A DNA stretch of 38,648 nucleotides from Synergistaceae bacterium UBA5827 (GCA_002432945.1 DJHE01000029.1:15641-54288); one strand, 5' to 3'. Counted from the first letter of the stretch, positions 8,306 to 15,976 are shown. A program made the numbers and translations. The notes: generated by a model from the letters alone, not told the origin.

Positions 8306-10087
8306 TTAGAACATTTCGCCAAACCCGAAATGGGTGAAGGTTTCATTTTCCCCGTTTGCAACGTCAAGGCGCAGGTTGCCCATGGGTGTCCGTACCCGGA
8401 CCCCGAAACCGTAGGCGTCCTTCAGGTCACCGAAGTTGAAACTGTTCATCTCAAGGTCGTTCTTGTTCCAGGCCATCCCCATGTCGTAGAAGACGACGAG
8501 GGAGAAAGCCTTTTCCATGGGAATCCTCAGTTCGAGGTTCGTCAGGAACATCTCGTGACCGTCGAACTCGTCGTCGTCGTAACCCCTCAGGGTGTTGCTG
8601 CCCCCAACGAAATAGCGTTCGGAATAGGGAATCTCACCAGAGGAAAAGCCCACCCTCATCCTTGCAGCAAAAAGCGGCGGGTTGTCCGGGTCTCCCGCGG
8701 GCAGGTCAAAAGGCAGGTTCTCCAGGTTCAGCGGAAGGTAGTAGCGTCCCTCAAGCCAGTACTTCGTGTATTCCCTCTCTCCCCCGAGCAGTTCGAACGC
8801 CCGCTCGACGTTAAGGGTCTCCAGGTCCCCCTTTGGATAGCTTAGGTAGGGGTCGCGATTGTCGCGGGTCAGGGTGCCCGTAACGGTGAAAATTTTCCCG
8901 TTGCTGTCGAGAAGGTTCCACCAGGGTTCCCATTCAGGATCGGTCTGGTTGGGTTCAATCGGGTTGTCGTCAAGATCACGGAAATTGAAGATCTCGACCT
9001 CTTTCCAATCCAGGTTCACGTACCAGCTCAACTTGGAATCGTGGCGGAACTTCTTTCCTGCCCCCAGGTAAATTCCTTGCTTGTCCTGGTTGTACCTGCC
9101 GTACCGGTCACCTTCGTAATAACGGTTGATGTCTTCCCAGGCGCGCTTGTAGGCTCCGAACTTCCAGGCATACGTGTGCTCATCCATGTACGGGTCAGCG
9201 ACCGAAAAGTAGTACTGTTCCCTGTCTCCCGTGTCGAAACCCACTGTCAGCTTTTGCCCGCGGCCGTTGAGGTTGGACTCCTGGTAAGCCAGGCCCCCCT
9301 GCCATCCGCTGCTGGAGCCGTAGCCAAGGTTGAAACTGACACTTCCCGTTTTTCCCTCAGTCACAGTCAGGACGAGGTTGATCAGGTTAGGATCGTCATT
9401 CGGCTCAAAACCGACGTTGACGTCCTCCAGGAAACCCATACCCTGGATCTTGTTCAGTGAATGGCGGAGGACATTCGCGTTGAAAAGGTCACCTTTTTTT
9501 GCCTTGAGTTCCCTCTCGATCACATAGGTTTTCGTTCGCTTGTTTCCCTGGATGAAGATATCGCCGATCCGCGGTTCAACGATCTTGACCGTGACGATGC
9601 CGTTTTCGACCGACACGTCTTCCACCCTGGCCATGACGTAACCGTCCTTCTGGTATTTTTCCTTGATGCGCTGGAGGTCGTTGCGGAAGAAAACCCTGTT
9701 GAAAACGGTACCCGGAGCGGTGAAAAGCAATTTCTGGAGATCCTCTTCCTTGTAGACCGAGTTGCCCGTAAAGCGGACCTCCTTGACCTTGGGGTTTTCC
9801 TGCACCTTGAAGACGACCTTCACCCCTTCGCCTTCAGGTTCAACTGTCGCATCTGCCATGGCGAAAAAACCGAGGTTGTAGATTGCCTCGATATCCTTCT
9901 GGAGTTGATCGCGGTCAAGGATCTCCCCCGCCTTTGTCTTGGCAGCGCCGAGTACATAAGGAGAAACGACCTCCTGGTTGCCCTGTACCTCGACCGCCAC
10001 GACCTTGGGGTCTTCGGCAAAACAAAGCGAAGCGAAAAGAAGCATGCAAACCGTCATACCGGTCAAAGCGGCAAGGAAACGTTTCAC
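8306..10087 (-). CDS. bamA: Outer membrane protein assembly factor BamA (three POTRA repeats)
   Basis: This 593-residue Omp85 protein inserts beta-barrel proteins into the outer membrane. The GTG at 10087, preceded by GGAGAGG, begins a signal peptide ending LCFA. Three POTRA repeats follow at roughly 25-95 (KVVAVEVQGN), 97-170 (VKEVRFTGNSVY) and 172-245 (IGDIFIQGNKRT). The barrel begins near GSVSFNLGYGSSSGW. The Omp85 lid-loop motif appears as LRGYDD, and the protein ends HFGFGEMF, with the C-terminal Phe expected of a BAM substrate. E. coli BamA has five POTRAs, and only three can be counted here. An in-frame extension to 10153 overlaps the upstream gene and is unlikely. Confidence 0.95.
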   Translation of the reverse strand: MKRFLAALTGMTVCMLLFASLCFAEDPKVVAVEVQGNQEVVSPYVLGAAKTKAGEILDRDQLQKDIEAIYNLGFFAMADATVEPEGEGVKVVFKVQENPKVKEVRFTGNSVYKEEDLQKLLFTAPGTVFNRVFFRNDLQRIKEKYQKDGYVMARVEDVSVENGIVTVKIVEPRIGDIFIQGNKRTKTYVIERELKAKKGDLFNANVLRHSLNKIQGMGFLEDVNVGFEPNDDPNLINLVLTVTEGKTGSVSFNLGYGSSSGWQGGLAYQESNLNGRGQKLTVGFDTGDREQYYFSVADPYMDEHTYAWKFGAYKRAWEDINRYYEGDRYGRYNQDKQGIYLGAGKKFRHDSKLSWYVNLDWKEVEIFNFRDLDDNPIEPNQTDPEWEPWWNLLDSNGKIFTVTGTLTRDNRDPYLSYPKGDLETLNVERAFELLGGEREYTKYWLEGRYYLPLNLENLPFDLPAGDPDNPPLFAARMRVGFSSGEIPYSERYFVGGSNTLRGYDDDEFDGHEMFLTNLELRIPMEKAFSLVVFYDMGMAWNKNDLEMNSFNFGDLKDAYGFGVRVRTPMGNLRLDVANGENETFTHFGFGEMF

Positions 10088-10121
10088 GGGGCGATCCTCT
10101 CCTTTGGGAAAATCAGATGTT

Positions 10122-10772
10122 TCAGGGCCTTTCGACCCGTAGTCCCTCGCCATCGGGGCGAAGGGCCCTCTGGCCGACCTGGATCAATGATAGCAAATCT
10201 TCGGCCGCCACGGATACCCCCGGCTGGGAGAAAACGGCGGGAATTTGGGCTTTGCCCTGTCCGGTTGACTCAACCTTATTCAATGGCTTGCTCCTGGCAG
10301 CCGGGCGTCCGACTGCGACCCTTTCCACACCGGCCTCGGGAAAATCCGAGGCAAGGCTTTGGGACAGGTTCTTCCTGAGATTTTCCAGCAACACCTTTTC
10401 GTCGGCAGTCACCCATTCAACCGACGGGCTCGGCTCGATTGCGAGGGAAGTTGGTGAAAGGAAGGATTCCATGGATGTGGGGCCAACGGCCAGGAAAAGG
10501 ATAAGTATAGAGACCGGGACAACGTGGAGCAGAACCGTTTTCGAGCCATACAGCCATCTTGGCTGCATGCGGATCTGGGTTTCCGAGGCCTCTTCCCATA
10601 TCTCACGGCTGGCCGAGTCCAGTTCCGCGCGGGCGCACTCAAGCTCGGCGATGGCGGAATTCCACGCTTTGCACCTGCATGCTTCCATGCACCGGTCAAT
10701 CCAGCGCTGAACCCTCATCAACCTTTTTTCCAAGCGTTCCACCCCCCCTGACCCGAATCTCACATGGGACAT
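10122..10772 (-). CDS. Single-pass membrane protein between sigma factor and bamA; candidate anti-sigma factor
   Basis: The 216-residue product is not recognised. It has a charged helical N-terminal region (1-75) with several Cys (CMEACRC near 29-34, another near 46). One membrane helix lies at about 79-96 (LLHVVPVSILILFLAV), followed by a Pro/Ser-rich, probably periplasmic C-terminal half with no evident domain. The layout cytoplasmic domain-helix-periplasmic domain, encoded immediately after a sigma factor, is that of an anti-sigma factor. The zinc anti-sigma motif (HxxxCxxC) is absent, so this is inference only. Start is uncertain: the ATG at 10772 has GGGG nine bases upstream, and a GTG at 10790 is also possible. 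Confidence 0.7.
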   Translation of the reverse strand: MSHVRFGSGGVERLEKRLMRVQRWIDRCMEACRCKAWNSAIAELECARAELDSASREIWEEASETQIRMQPRWLYGSKTVLLHVVPVSILILFLAVGPTSMESFLSPTSLAIEPSPSVEWVTADEKVLLENLRKNLSQSLASDFPEAGVERVAVGRPAARSKPLNKVESTGQGKAQIPAVFSQPGVSVAAEDLLSLIQVGQRALRPDGEGLRVERP

Positions 10773-10793
10773 GGAGATTATCCCCGGCACCCT

Positions 10794-11369
10794 TCAGGAT
10801 GTGGACTCCCCGACACCGAACCAGGCCCTTAGCTTCGCAAGCCCTCTTCGCTGGATCCGGTAAATCTGGCTGACGTCGATTCCCTTTTCATCCGCGAGTT
10901 CCCTCGCTCGGCGGCCCTGGACAAGCAGGGCCTCGATGATTTCCGATTCCCTGGCCGAAAGGTGATCCATCCCTTCCATGAGGGCCAGCCGCCAATCCTC
11001 AGCCTCCGGATCGAACGGTTCGGCAACCAATTCATCCATTTCCTCCACGGGAAGAGGAGCTTTCGCCTCGACCCTCTGGAGGAAGTTCACCATGGCCCCC
11101 CGAATCCGGTAGTAGGCGTAGGTGATGAACTTGATGTTCCTCTTTGGATCGAAATGGTCCACCGCGTTGATCAGGGCAATGGTCCCTTCCTGGACAAGAT
11201 CCTGGTATCGGGAGGGGGCAACCTGGAGTTTTCTCGCAAGCCAGAAAACAAGCGATCTGTACCCCAGGATCAGTTCTTCCCTGGCCTGGTCATCTCCCTC
11301 TTCCCGGAGCAACCAGAGAGCACTTTCCCGTTCGGGATCCATCCGGCTTGAAGTGCCAGCCTCGATCAT
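10794..11369 (-). CDS. Short sigma-70-family RNA polymerase sigma factor (regions 2 and 4 only)
   Basis: The 191-residue product has a region 2 at about 28-95 (YQDLVQEGTIALINAV, FDPKRNIKFITYAYYRIRG), which contacts core polymerase and the -10 element. Region 4 (about 140-190: LSARESEIIEALL, then a helix-turn-helix in ELADEKGIDVSQIYRIQRR) reads the -35 element. The linker between them is short and acidic, so region 3 appears to be missing. This is an ECF-like layout, although region 2 resembles group 2/3 sigmas. Start ATG 11369 has AAGGAG upstream. The frame is open further upstream, but that part has no sigma character. It is the first gene of the envelope operon. Confidence 0.88.
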   Translation of the reverse strand: MIEAGTSSRMDPERESALWLLREEGDDQAREELILGYRSLVFWLARKLQVAPSRYQDLVQEGTIALINAVDHFDPKRNIKFITYAYYRIRGAMVNFLQRVEAKAPLPVEEMDELVAEPFDPEAEDWRLALMEGMDHLSARESEIIEALLVQGRRARELADEKGIDVSQIYRIQRRGLAKLRAWFGVGESTS

Positions 11370-11421
11370 GAAGGTCTCTCCTTTCCGGGCAGTCCCGTGC
11401 AGGGACATGTCCGTCCCCGCC

Positions 11422-11430
11422 ATTGTACCA
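11422..11430 (-). promoter_or_regulatory. Extended -10 promoter for the sigma-bamA-lpx operon
   Basis: On the minus strand TGG-TACAAT forms an extended -10 element about 53 bases before the sigma factor ATG and just beyond the phosphatase stop. No good -35 is seen at 17 bases. A perfect 10-base palindrome, GGACATGTCC (11403-11412), falls at or just after the predicted transcription start and could be an operator. Confidence 0.45.
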
Positions 11431-11449
11431 GCACGGGCGGCGGTTCGCA

Positions 11450-12112
11450 CTAATCCGGTATCGGTAGCCGCGAGGCCTCTTCTTCTCCTTCGACGAGAAG
11501 ATGTGCCGTATCGTTGAAAAAGGCAAGCATTGCCCGGTCCTTCCAGAAATCTATGCCAAGGATGCTGCAGTTGTCCATCCGCATTCGCCAGACAAGGGAG
11601 GAGGGTACCCCAAGCAGGCACACCAGCGCCGCCCGTATGGTCCCTCCGTGCCCGACGACCAGTATGCGCTCCGCAGGGCTTGCCAGGATCACCTTGAAAA
11701 CTCGGCCGACTCGGTCCAGGACTTGCGGGAAACTCTCGCCTCCCGGTGGGACAACCCTGGAAGGGTCCTCTCTCCACTCCCTGAAAAGTTCCCCGTAGGC
11801 GGCCTCGATTTCAGTTATCGTCTGTCCCTCCCAATCCCCGAAATCGATTTCCGAAAGGTCACCCAGGATATTGAGGGAGGGTTTCTCTTCCATCAAGAGT
11901 CCCGCCCGGACTATCTCGGCCGTTTCGCGGGCACGGGAGAGGGGGGTCGTGAAAAACAATTCAGGCTCCCAGTCCGATAGACGTGCTGCAAGCCTGGCAG
12001 CCTGGAGCCTCCCCAGTTCGTTGAGCGGGACATCCGTCTTTCCCTGGTAGCGGGTGACGGAGTTCCACTCGGTCTGGCCGTGGCGAGCCAGGATCAGCCT
12101 ACGAATTTGCAT
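11450..12112 (-). CDS. Histidine phosphatase superfamily protein (phosphoglycerate mutase / CobC-like)
   Basis: The 220-residue product has the LARHGQTEWN phosphohistidine motif (His11) and TTPLSRARETAEIV. A mid-protein Glu-containing segment (EIDFGDWEGQTITEIE) and the second catalytic His in LVVGHGGTIRAALV follow. Best matches by pattern are cofactor-independent-of-size small phosphatases such as alpha-ribazole phosphatase (CobC) or broad-specificity sugar phosphatases. Substrate cannot be told from sequence, and no cobalamin genes are nearby. Start ATG 12112 is chosen because GAGGAGG lies nine bases upstream. A TTG at 12133 is less likely. It stands alone between the tRNA terminator and the sigma-factor promoter. 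Confidence 0.88.
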   Translation of the reverse strand: MQIRRLILARHGQTEWNSVTRYQGKTDVPLNELGRLQAARLAARLSDWEPELFFTTPLSRARETAEIVRAGLLMEEKPSLNILGDLSEIDFGDWEGQTITEIEAAYGELFREWREDPSRVVPPGGESFPQVLDRVGRVFKVILASPAERILVVGHGGTIRAALVCLLGVPSSLVWRMRMDNCSILGIDFWKDRAMLAFFNDTAHLLVEGEEEASRLPIPD

Positions 12113-12138
12113 TGAACCTTGCCTCCTCGTCAATAACT

Positions 12139-12188
12139 AAAAGGGGACCTGCCCGGGGAATTGTTCCCCACCTGGCAAATCCCCTTTT
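12139..12188 (-). terminator. Terminator of the tRNA operon
   Basis: A nearly continuous inverted repeat has outer arms AAAAGGGGA / TCCCCTTTT, with inner GC-rich arms (TGCC/GGCA and GGGGAA/TTCCCC). It lies directly after the third tRNA. On the minus strand the outer arm ends in TTTT, and the A-run on the other side makes it possibly bidirectional. Confidence 0.7.
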
Positions 12189-12194
12189 CATAAC

Positions 12195-12270
12195 TGGAGC
12201 CGGCGATCGGACTTGAACCGAAGACCTGCGCATTACGAGTGCGCTGCTCTACCGACTGAGCTACGCCGGC
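12195..12270 (-). tRNA. tRNA-Thr (anticodon CGU)
   Basis: A 76-base cloverleaf: acceptor GCCGGCG pairs with CGCCGGC, the D-stem is GCTC/GAGC, and the anticodon stem GCGCA/TGCGC encloses CTCGTAA. The T-arm has TTCAAGT. The discriminator is T and CCA is encoded. One T-T mismatch closes the T-stem. It reads ACG codons and is third in a Lys-Glu-Thr operon. Confidence 0.96.
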
Positions 12271-12278
12271 TTGAAAAA

Positions 12279-12354
12279 TGGCGGTCCCAACGGGATTCGA
12301 ACCCGTGCCGCCGCCTTGAAAGGGCGGTGTCCTGGGCCACTAGACGATGGGACC
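12279..12354 (-). tRNA. tRNA-Glu (anticodon UUC)
   Basis: A 76-base cloverleaf with acceptor GGTCCCA/TGGGACC and anticodon loop CTTTCAA between CCGCC and GGCGG. The T-loop is TTCGAAT, the discriminator is G and CCA is encoded. It is the middle gene of the tRNA operon. Confidence 0.97.
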
Positions 12355-12358
12355 GCGA

Positions 12359-12434
12359 TGGTGAGTCGTGAGGGATTCGAACCCTCGACACCCGGATTAA
12401 AAGTCCGGTGCTCTGCCAGCTGAGCTAACGACTC
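12359..12434 (-). tRNA. tRNA-Lys (anticodon UUU)
   Basis: A 76-base cloverleaf with acceptor GAGTCGT/ACGACTC and D-stem GCTC/GAGC. The anticodon loop is CTTTTAA between CCGGA and TCCGG, the T-loop is TTCGAAT, the discriminator is A and CCA is encoded. It is the first gene of the tRNA operon, about 18 bases after the promoter -10. Confidence 0.97.
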
Positions 12435-12452
12435 AGCTCTAGAGGCTAGGAC

Positions 12453-12481
12453 AATATAGCGACCCTCGGCCTGTCTGTCAA
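12453..12481 (-). promoter_or_regulatory. Strong sigma-70-type promoter of the tRNA operon
   Basis: On the minus strand TTGACA (12476-12481) is a perfect -35, followed by a 17-base spacer and TATATT (12453-12458) as -10. The first tRNA base lies 19 bases after the -10 element, leaving a short leader. Confidence 0.85.
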
Positions 12482-12503
12482 GGTTGCACCCGGTATGGAT
12501 CGG

Positions 12504-13916
12504 CTAGAGTTCAATCGATGACGTGCGTAAGGAGGCAAGAGACTTCCTGAAGCCCGAGAGCTCTGCCTGGGCCCGAACCCGCTGGGCCGCCACCTGGGCA
12601 AAACCGGTTCCTCCGTAGGTTTGCCTTCGGGCAACCGCAACCCCGGCATCAAGAAGCGGGGGCAGGTCTTCTTCAGCCTCGGGAACCAGGCGCTTCCACT
12701 CTTCCATGGAAAGCCTCGAGAGAGGCAGGTTTTCCCGAAGGCACCAGGCAACCGCCTTTCCTACCTTTTCATGGGCCTGCCGGAACGGAACCCCCTTCAG
12801 GACAAGATATTCTGCAACGTCCGTCGCCAGCAGCAGTCCGTTTTCAAAACCCTCTCTTGCCCTTGCCGGAAGGACTTCCACTTTTCCAAGAAGAGGAGTG
12901 AGTACGGAAAAGACCGCTTCGACCAGGTCAAGGCTCTCCCAAAGCCCCCGCTTGTCCTCCTGGAGATCCCTGTCGTAGGTCGAAGGCAGCCCCTTCAAGT
13001 TGACAAGGAGGTCGACCAAGTGGCCCACGAACTGTCCAGTCCTGCCCCTGACGAGTTCGAGCACGTCCGGGTTCTTCTTTTGGGGCATCATGCTGGAGCC
13101 GGTGCAGTAGGCATCCGGCAGGCGTATCCAGCCGAACTCCTGCGAACTGTAAAGGATAAGGTCTTCAGCCAGGCGGCTCGTGTGGATACCGAAGGTGGCG
13201 CAGAACCCATGGATGTCCAGTAGGTAATCCCGCTGTCCAACGGTGTCGAGGCTGTTCTCCGTGGGCCTGGGAAAGCCCAGGATTTCCGCCGTGTAGAGTC
13301 GGTCCAGGGGAAGTGTCGAACCCGCAAGGGCGCCGCTCCCGAGCGGACACTCGTCAAGAGCTTCGAGGGCAAACAGTAATCGCCTGGCATCCCTCGAATA
13401 AGCCTGGAAATGGGCAAGCCAGTAGTGCCCCATGCTTATTGGCTGCGCCTGCTGCAGGTGCGTGTATCCCGGCACAAGCGTCGCCTCGTCGCGGGCGGAA
13501 AGTCCCAGGAACGTCTCTTCCAGTTCTCCGAGTTGGCTGCCAATCCGGGTGAGGGCCTCTTTCAGGTAAAGCCGGAGGGTGGTAGCCACCTGGTCGTTCC
13601 GGCTGCGCCCCATGTGCAGCTTGGCCCCAAGCGGGCCCAAAATCTCCGTCAAACGGGCTTCGACGTTCATGTGGACGTCTTCCAGCTCTATTCGCGGCTT
13701 GAAATCACCGGATTCGACCTCAGAGGCGACCTGTCTCAAGCCTCTTTCGAGCTCCTGGCTTTCCTTCTGGTCGAGCAGCCCGACAAAACCCAGCATCCGG
13801 GCATGGGCAATGCTTCCTATGATGTCGCATTTCGCGAGTCGCCAGTCAAGGTCGAGAGACTGGCTGAACCGCAAAACTTCATCGGCCGTTTCGGCAGAAA
13901 AGCGTCCCTTCCACAT
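12504..13916 (-). CDS. argH: Argininosuccinate lyase
   Basis: The 470-residue enzyme splits argininosuccinate into arginine and fumarate, the last step of arginine synthesis. It belongs to the fumarase/aspartase superfamily. Conserved blocks are visible: LEDVHMNVE, HMGRSRNDQVAT, VPGYTHLQQAQPISMGHY and the mobile signature loop GSSMMPQKKNPD (residues 273-284) with the catalytic Ser. Start ATG 13916 follows a GGAGGGG site, and its A is the last base of the DUF501 stop (TAATG). Other arg genes are not in the window. Cytoplasmic homotetramer by family. Confidence 0.96.
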   Translation of the reverse strand: MWKGRFSAETADEVLRFSQSLDLDWRLAKCDIIGSIAHARMLGFVGLLDQKESQELERGLRQVASEVESGDFKPRIELEDVHMNVEARLTEILGPLGAKLHMGRSRNDQVATTLRLYLKEALTRIGSQLGELEETFLGLSARDEATLVPGYTHLQQAQPISMGHYWLAHFQAYSRDARRLLFALEALDECPLGSGALAGSTLPLDRLYTAEILGFPRPTENSLDTVGQRDYLLDIHGFCATFGIHTSRLAEDLILYSSQEFGWIRLPDAYCTGSSMMPQKKNPDVLELVRGRTGQFVGHLVDLLVNLKGLPSTYDRDLQEDKRGLWESLDLVEAVFSVLTPLLGKVEVLPARAREGFENGLLLATDVAEYLVLKGVPFRQAHEKVGKAVAWCLRENLPLSRLSMEEWKRLVPEAEEDLPPLLDAGVAVARRQTYGGTGFAQVAAQRVRAQAELSGFRKSLASLRTSSIEL

Positions 13917-14536
13917 TACAACCCCTCCTTGGGCGAAATCGGCGGCTCGCAACGGATCCGCCAGCTCCCCGCGCAATCGAGACGCGCCAGTTTCCCGGCA
14001 AGCCATTCCCCTGCGGGGTGATAACCAAGCCCGAGCCAAGTCGCAACCTGCAGGTGGATGCACTTCACCGAAGGCTTTTCTCCTGGCCTGATACCGCCGA
14101 CCCCCACGCTTTCAACGTTTTCCAGGATGGCGGGAGCACTCGCGAGAAGGACATCCCTTTCCTCGTCGGAAAGGAGACGCCGCCTTAAGCGGGCCGCTTT
14201 TTCATTGTAGGCTGCCCAGCTTTTCTCCACACCGGGTCTCGCAAGGATACCCTCGAGTTCTCCCACGGCCCCTTCCGATTCAAGCTGGCCGCATGTTCGA
14301 TCGAGGAAAGGGCAGGTCAGCCAGAAGGTTGTCGGGAAAGGCCTGGCTTTCCGCAAGGGTCCGCAAACGATCACCTGGGGGAATCCCCAGGGGCATCGCC
14401 TCGCGATTCCGCGGACGATCGTGACGTCGAACGCCCGCCCCTTCATCTGGGCATCAAGCGTTTCCAGGTCCTTCCCTCTCAGGGTTTCAAATAAAAGCGG
14501 GGGGGTCGCCCCCCCGCTGTCGATGAAGCCATTCAT
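13916..14536 (-). CDS. DUF501 family protein
   Basis: The 206-residue product carries the DUF501 core: VTIVRGIARRCPWGFPQVIVCGP, then PFPTTFWLTCPFL with paired Cys, and PGEKPSVKCIHLQVATWLG near the C-terminus. Conserved Cys residues suggest metal or redox chemistry, but no biochemical role is known to me. It is coupled to argH by a TAATG junction. The start is uncertain: the ATG at 14536 places a strong terminator-like hairpin (14496-14518) inside the coding sequence. The ATG at 14446 would start nearer the family domain and beyond that hairpin. Confidence 0.8.
   Translation of the reverse strand: MNGFIDSGGATPPLLFETLRGKDLETLDAQMKGRAFDVTIVRGIARRCPWGFPQVIVCGPLRKARPFPTTFWLTCPFLDRTCGQLESEGAVGELEGILARPGVEKSWAAYNEKAARLRRRLLSDEERDVLLASAPAILENVESVGVGGIRPGEKPSVKCIHLQVATWLGLGYHPAGEWLAGKLARLDCAGSWRIRCEPPISPKEGL
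14488..14518 (-). terminator. Terminator-like hairpin after the S1-domain gene, inside the DUF501 5' end
   Basis: A perfect 10-base-pair stem, AGCGGGGGGG / CCCCCCCGCT, has a three-base loop (14496-14518) and is followed on the minus strand by TTTTATTT. It has all the marks of an intrinsic terminator, 26 bases after the S1 gene stop. It lies within the DUF501 frame if translation begins at 14536. Confidence 0.65.
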
Positions 14537-14543
14537 AGGATTC

Positions 14544-14993
14544 CTAGCGCTTTCCCCCCGACCCGCTCGAAGCCCCCCCTGAGCCAGCCCCGCTTCCACT
14601 TCTCTTCTTGTTTCCGCGGGGGTCCTTGAGCTTGTTGTTCAGGTCGGCGATTTTTTCCTCGCTGCTCTTCAGGAAGAGAGACAGTTTCTTCTCGAAATCG
14701 TCCTCTCGCCTTCTCGGAGGTCGGCTCTCCCTCGCCTGCAAGACCTTGATCGACAGGTCAATCCTGTTTTTCTCGTCGATCTTGATGACCTGTGCCTGGA
14801 CTTCCTGCCCAACCGCAAGCACATCTTCCACTTTCTTGACGAAGCTCTGGGAGAGTTCCGAAATGTGGATCATGGCCTTCTGACCGGTGGCTAGTCGTAC
14901 AAAAGCCCCGTAGGCCGCGATGTGTTCAACGGTGCCCTTGACGATGTCGCCCACTTTGACCGGTTCCGCCGCTGCGCTTCTTTCCTCCACCAT
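14544..14993 (-). CDS. S1-domain RNA-binding protein (YugI/CvfD-like)
   Basis: The 149-residue product has one S1 OB-fold domain at about 12-85 (VKVGDIVKGTVEHIAAYGAFVRL, MIHISELSQSFV, GQEVQAQVIKID, RIDLSIK). A charged helical stretch and a low-complexity Gly/Ser-rich tail ending GGKR follow. The single-S1 layout resembles the ribosome-associated general stress protein 13 group of Firmicutes. Start ATG 14993 has AAGGG six bases upstream. It has its own -10 element and sits downstream of codY. A function in translation or RNA binding follows from the domain only. Confidence 0.88.
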   Translation of the reverse strand: MVEERSAAAEPVKVGDIVKGTVEHIAAYGAFVRLATGQKAMIHISELSQSFVKKVEDVLAVGQEVQAQVIKIDEKNRIDLSIKVLQARESRPPRRREDDFEKKLSLFLKSSEEKIADLNNKLKDPRGNKKRSGSGAGSGGASSGSGGKR

Positions 14994-15049
14994 GTTTCCC
15001 TTTTAGCCTCCGCTCGTTAGGTTTTTGCTTGATCGCCGGAAATAGAGTG

Positions 15050-15055
15050 ATTATA
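15050..15055 (-). promoter_or_regulatory. -10 element for the S1-DUF501-argH unit
   Basis: A consensus TATAAT on the minus strand lies 56 bases before the S1-gene ATG in the 108-base gap after codY. No convincing -35 is seen at 16-18 bases, so this is a moderate call. A promoter is needed here if this unit is expressed apart from codY. Confidence 0.45.
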
Positions 15056-15101
15056 AAGAATCAACCCGCTTTCCGCTACCCCGGGGGACCAGCCTGGATT
15101 T

Positions 15102-15941
15102 TTACTCGTAGATGCGAAGGTCCTCGATGAAAAGAGGGCTCATGACCTTGATATGCGTTCCCTTCATCCCCAGGCTGCGGCTTTCGATGATCCCCGCGCT
15201 TTCGAGTTTCCTTAGTGCGTTGACGATGACGCTCCTCGTAACACCGACCCTGTCTGCGACACGGCTTGCCACGACTACACCCTCGGAGCTGCCCAGTTCC
15301 CGGATGATGTGCTTGACGGACTTGACCTCCGAGTAGGACAGGGCCCGCATGGCCATTTGGACGATCAGGCGTTCCCTCGATCGGTCCTCTATCGACTTGG
15401 CCCGCTCGTGAAGAATCTCCAGGCCGACCACGGTGGCAAGGTATTCCGCCAGGACAAGGTCCCTCGTATCGAACTCGATCCCGAACCGCGCCAGGATCAT
15501 CGTCCCGAGACGGTCTCCGGCCCCGTTGATCGGAACATAGAGCACATGCTTGTCGGAGTAGGTGCAGGGCACGTCCGCATAGGCGCAGACGCCGTGGTCC
15601 GTGTGGTTCAGGACCGACTCGTGAACCTGGTTCAGCTTTTCGACGTATCGCTCCGGCATTCTCCCCTTTGCAAGCTGGTCGGACATGATCGAGCAATCGT
15701 ACTCGCTGATCCAGCCATATCCAAGGATTCTTCCCTCGCGGTTGATGATGTACACGTTTGCCGCCGAAAGGTCGCAGAGCAGGGAGGCTAGCTTCTGGTA
15801 GTCGGGCTGGTTGTTTCCCTTTCGGTTTTCCAGGGCCCGGCTGACGATCCGGGTTTTCTCAAGCAAGTCGTTCATGGCTGACGGGTTCAGTATCTTTGGC
15901 CTGCTCTCGAGCAGTTCTTTCGGTGTTCTCATTGTCATCAT
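15102..15941 (-). CDS. codY: GTP-sensing global transcriptional regulator CodY
   Basis: The product of about 279 residues has an N-terminal GAF domain (LLEKTRIVSRALE, then NVYIINREGRILGYGW). A C-terminal winged helix follows with VADRVGVTRSVIVNALRKL and ESRSLGMKGTHIKV, nearly the Bacillus DNA-binding signature. In Firmicutes CodY senses branched-chain amino acids and GTP and represses nutrient-limitation genes. Those effectors are assumed here. Compared with B. subtilis there is an N-terminal extension of some 30 residues. Start is unclear: ATGs at 15941 and 15938 follow GGAGGG, while a TTG at 15980 overlapping the hslU stop has AAGGAG nine bases upstream. The order xerC-hslV-hslU-codY is that of the Bacillus cod operon. 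Confidence 0.95.
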   Translation of the reverse strand: MMTMRTPKELLESRPKILNPSAMNDLLEKTRIVSRALENRKGNNQPDYQKLASLLCDLSAANVYIINREGRILGYGWISEYDCSIMSDQLAKGRMPERYVEKLNQVHESVLNHTDHGVCAYADVPCTYSDKHVLYVPINGAGDRLGTMILARFGIEFDTRDLVLAEYLATVVGLEILHERAKSIEDRSRERLIVQMAMRALSYSEVKSVKHIIRELGSSEGVVVASRVADRVGVTRSVIVNALRKLESAGIIESRSLGMKGTHIKVMSPLFIEDLRIYE

Positions 15942-15976
15942 TATCCCTCCACGTTCCAACTCGGTGATCGACTCGC

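Noticed and set aside
11370..11777. Possible long N-terminal extension of the sigma factor
   Set aside because: The extension overlaps the phosphatase gene and is low-complexity shadow sequence. The ATG at 11369 has AAGGAG and starts the family region.
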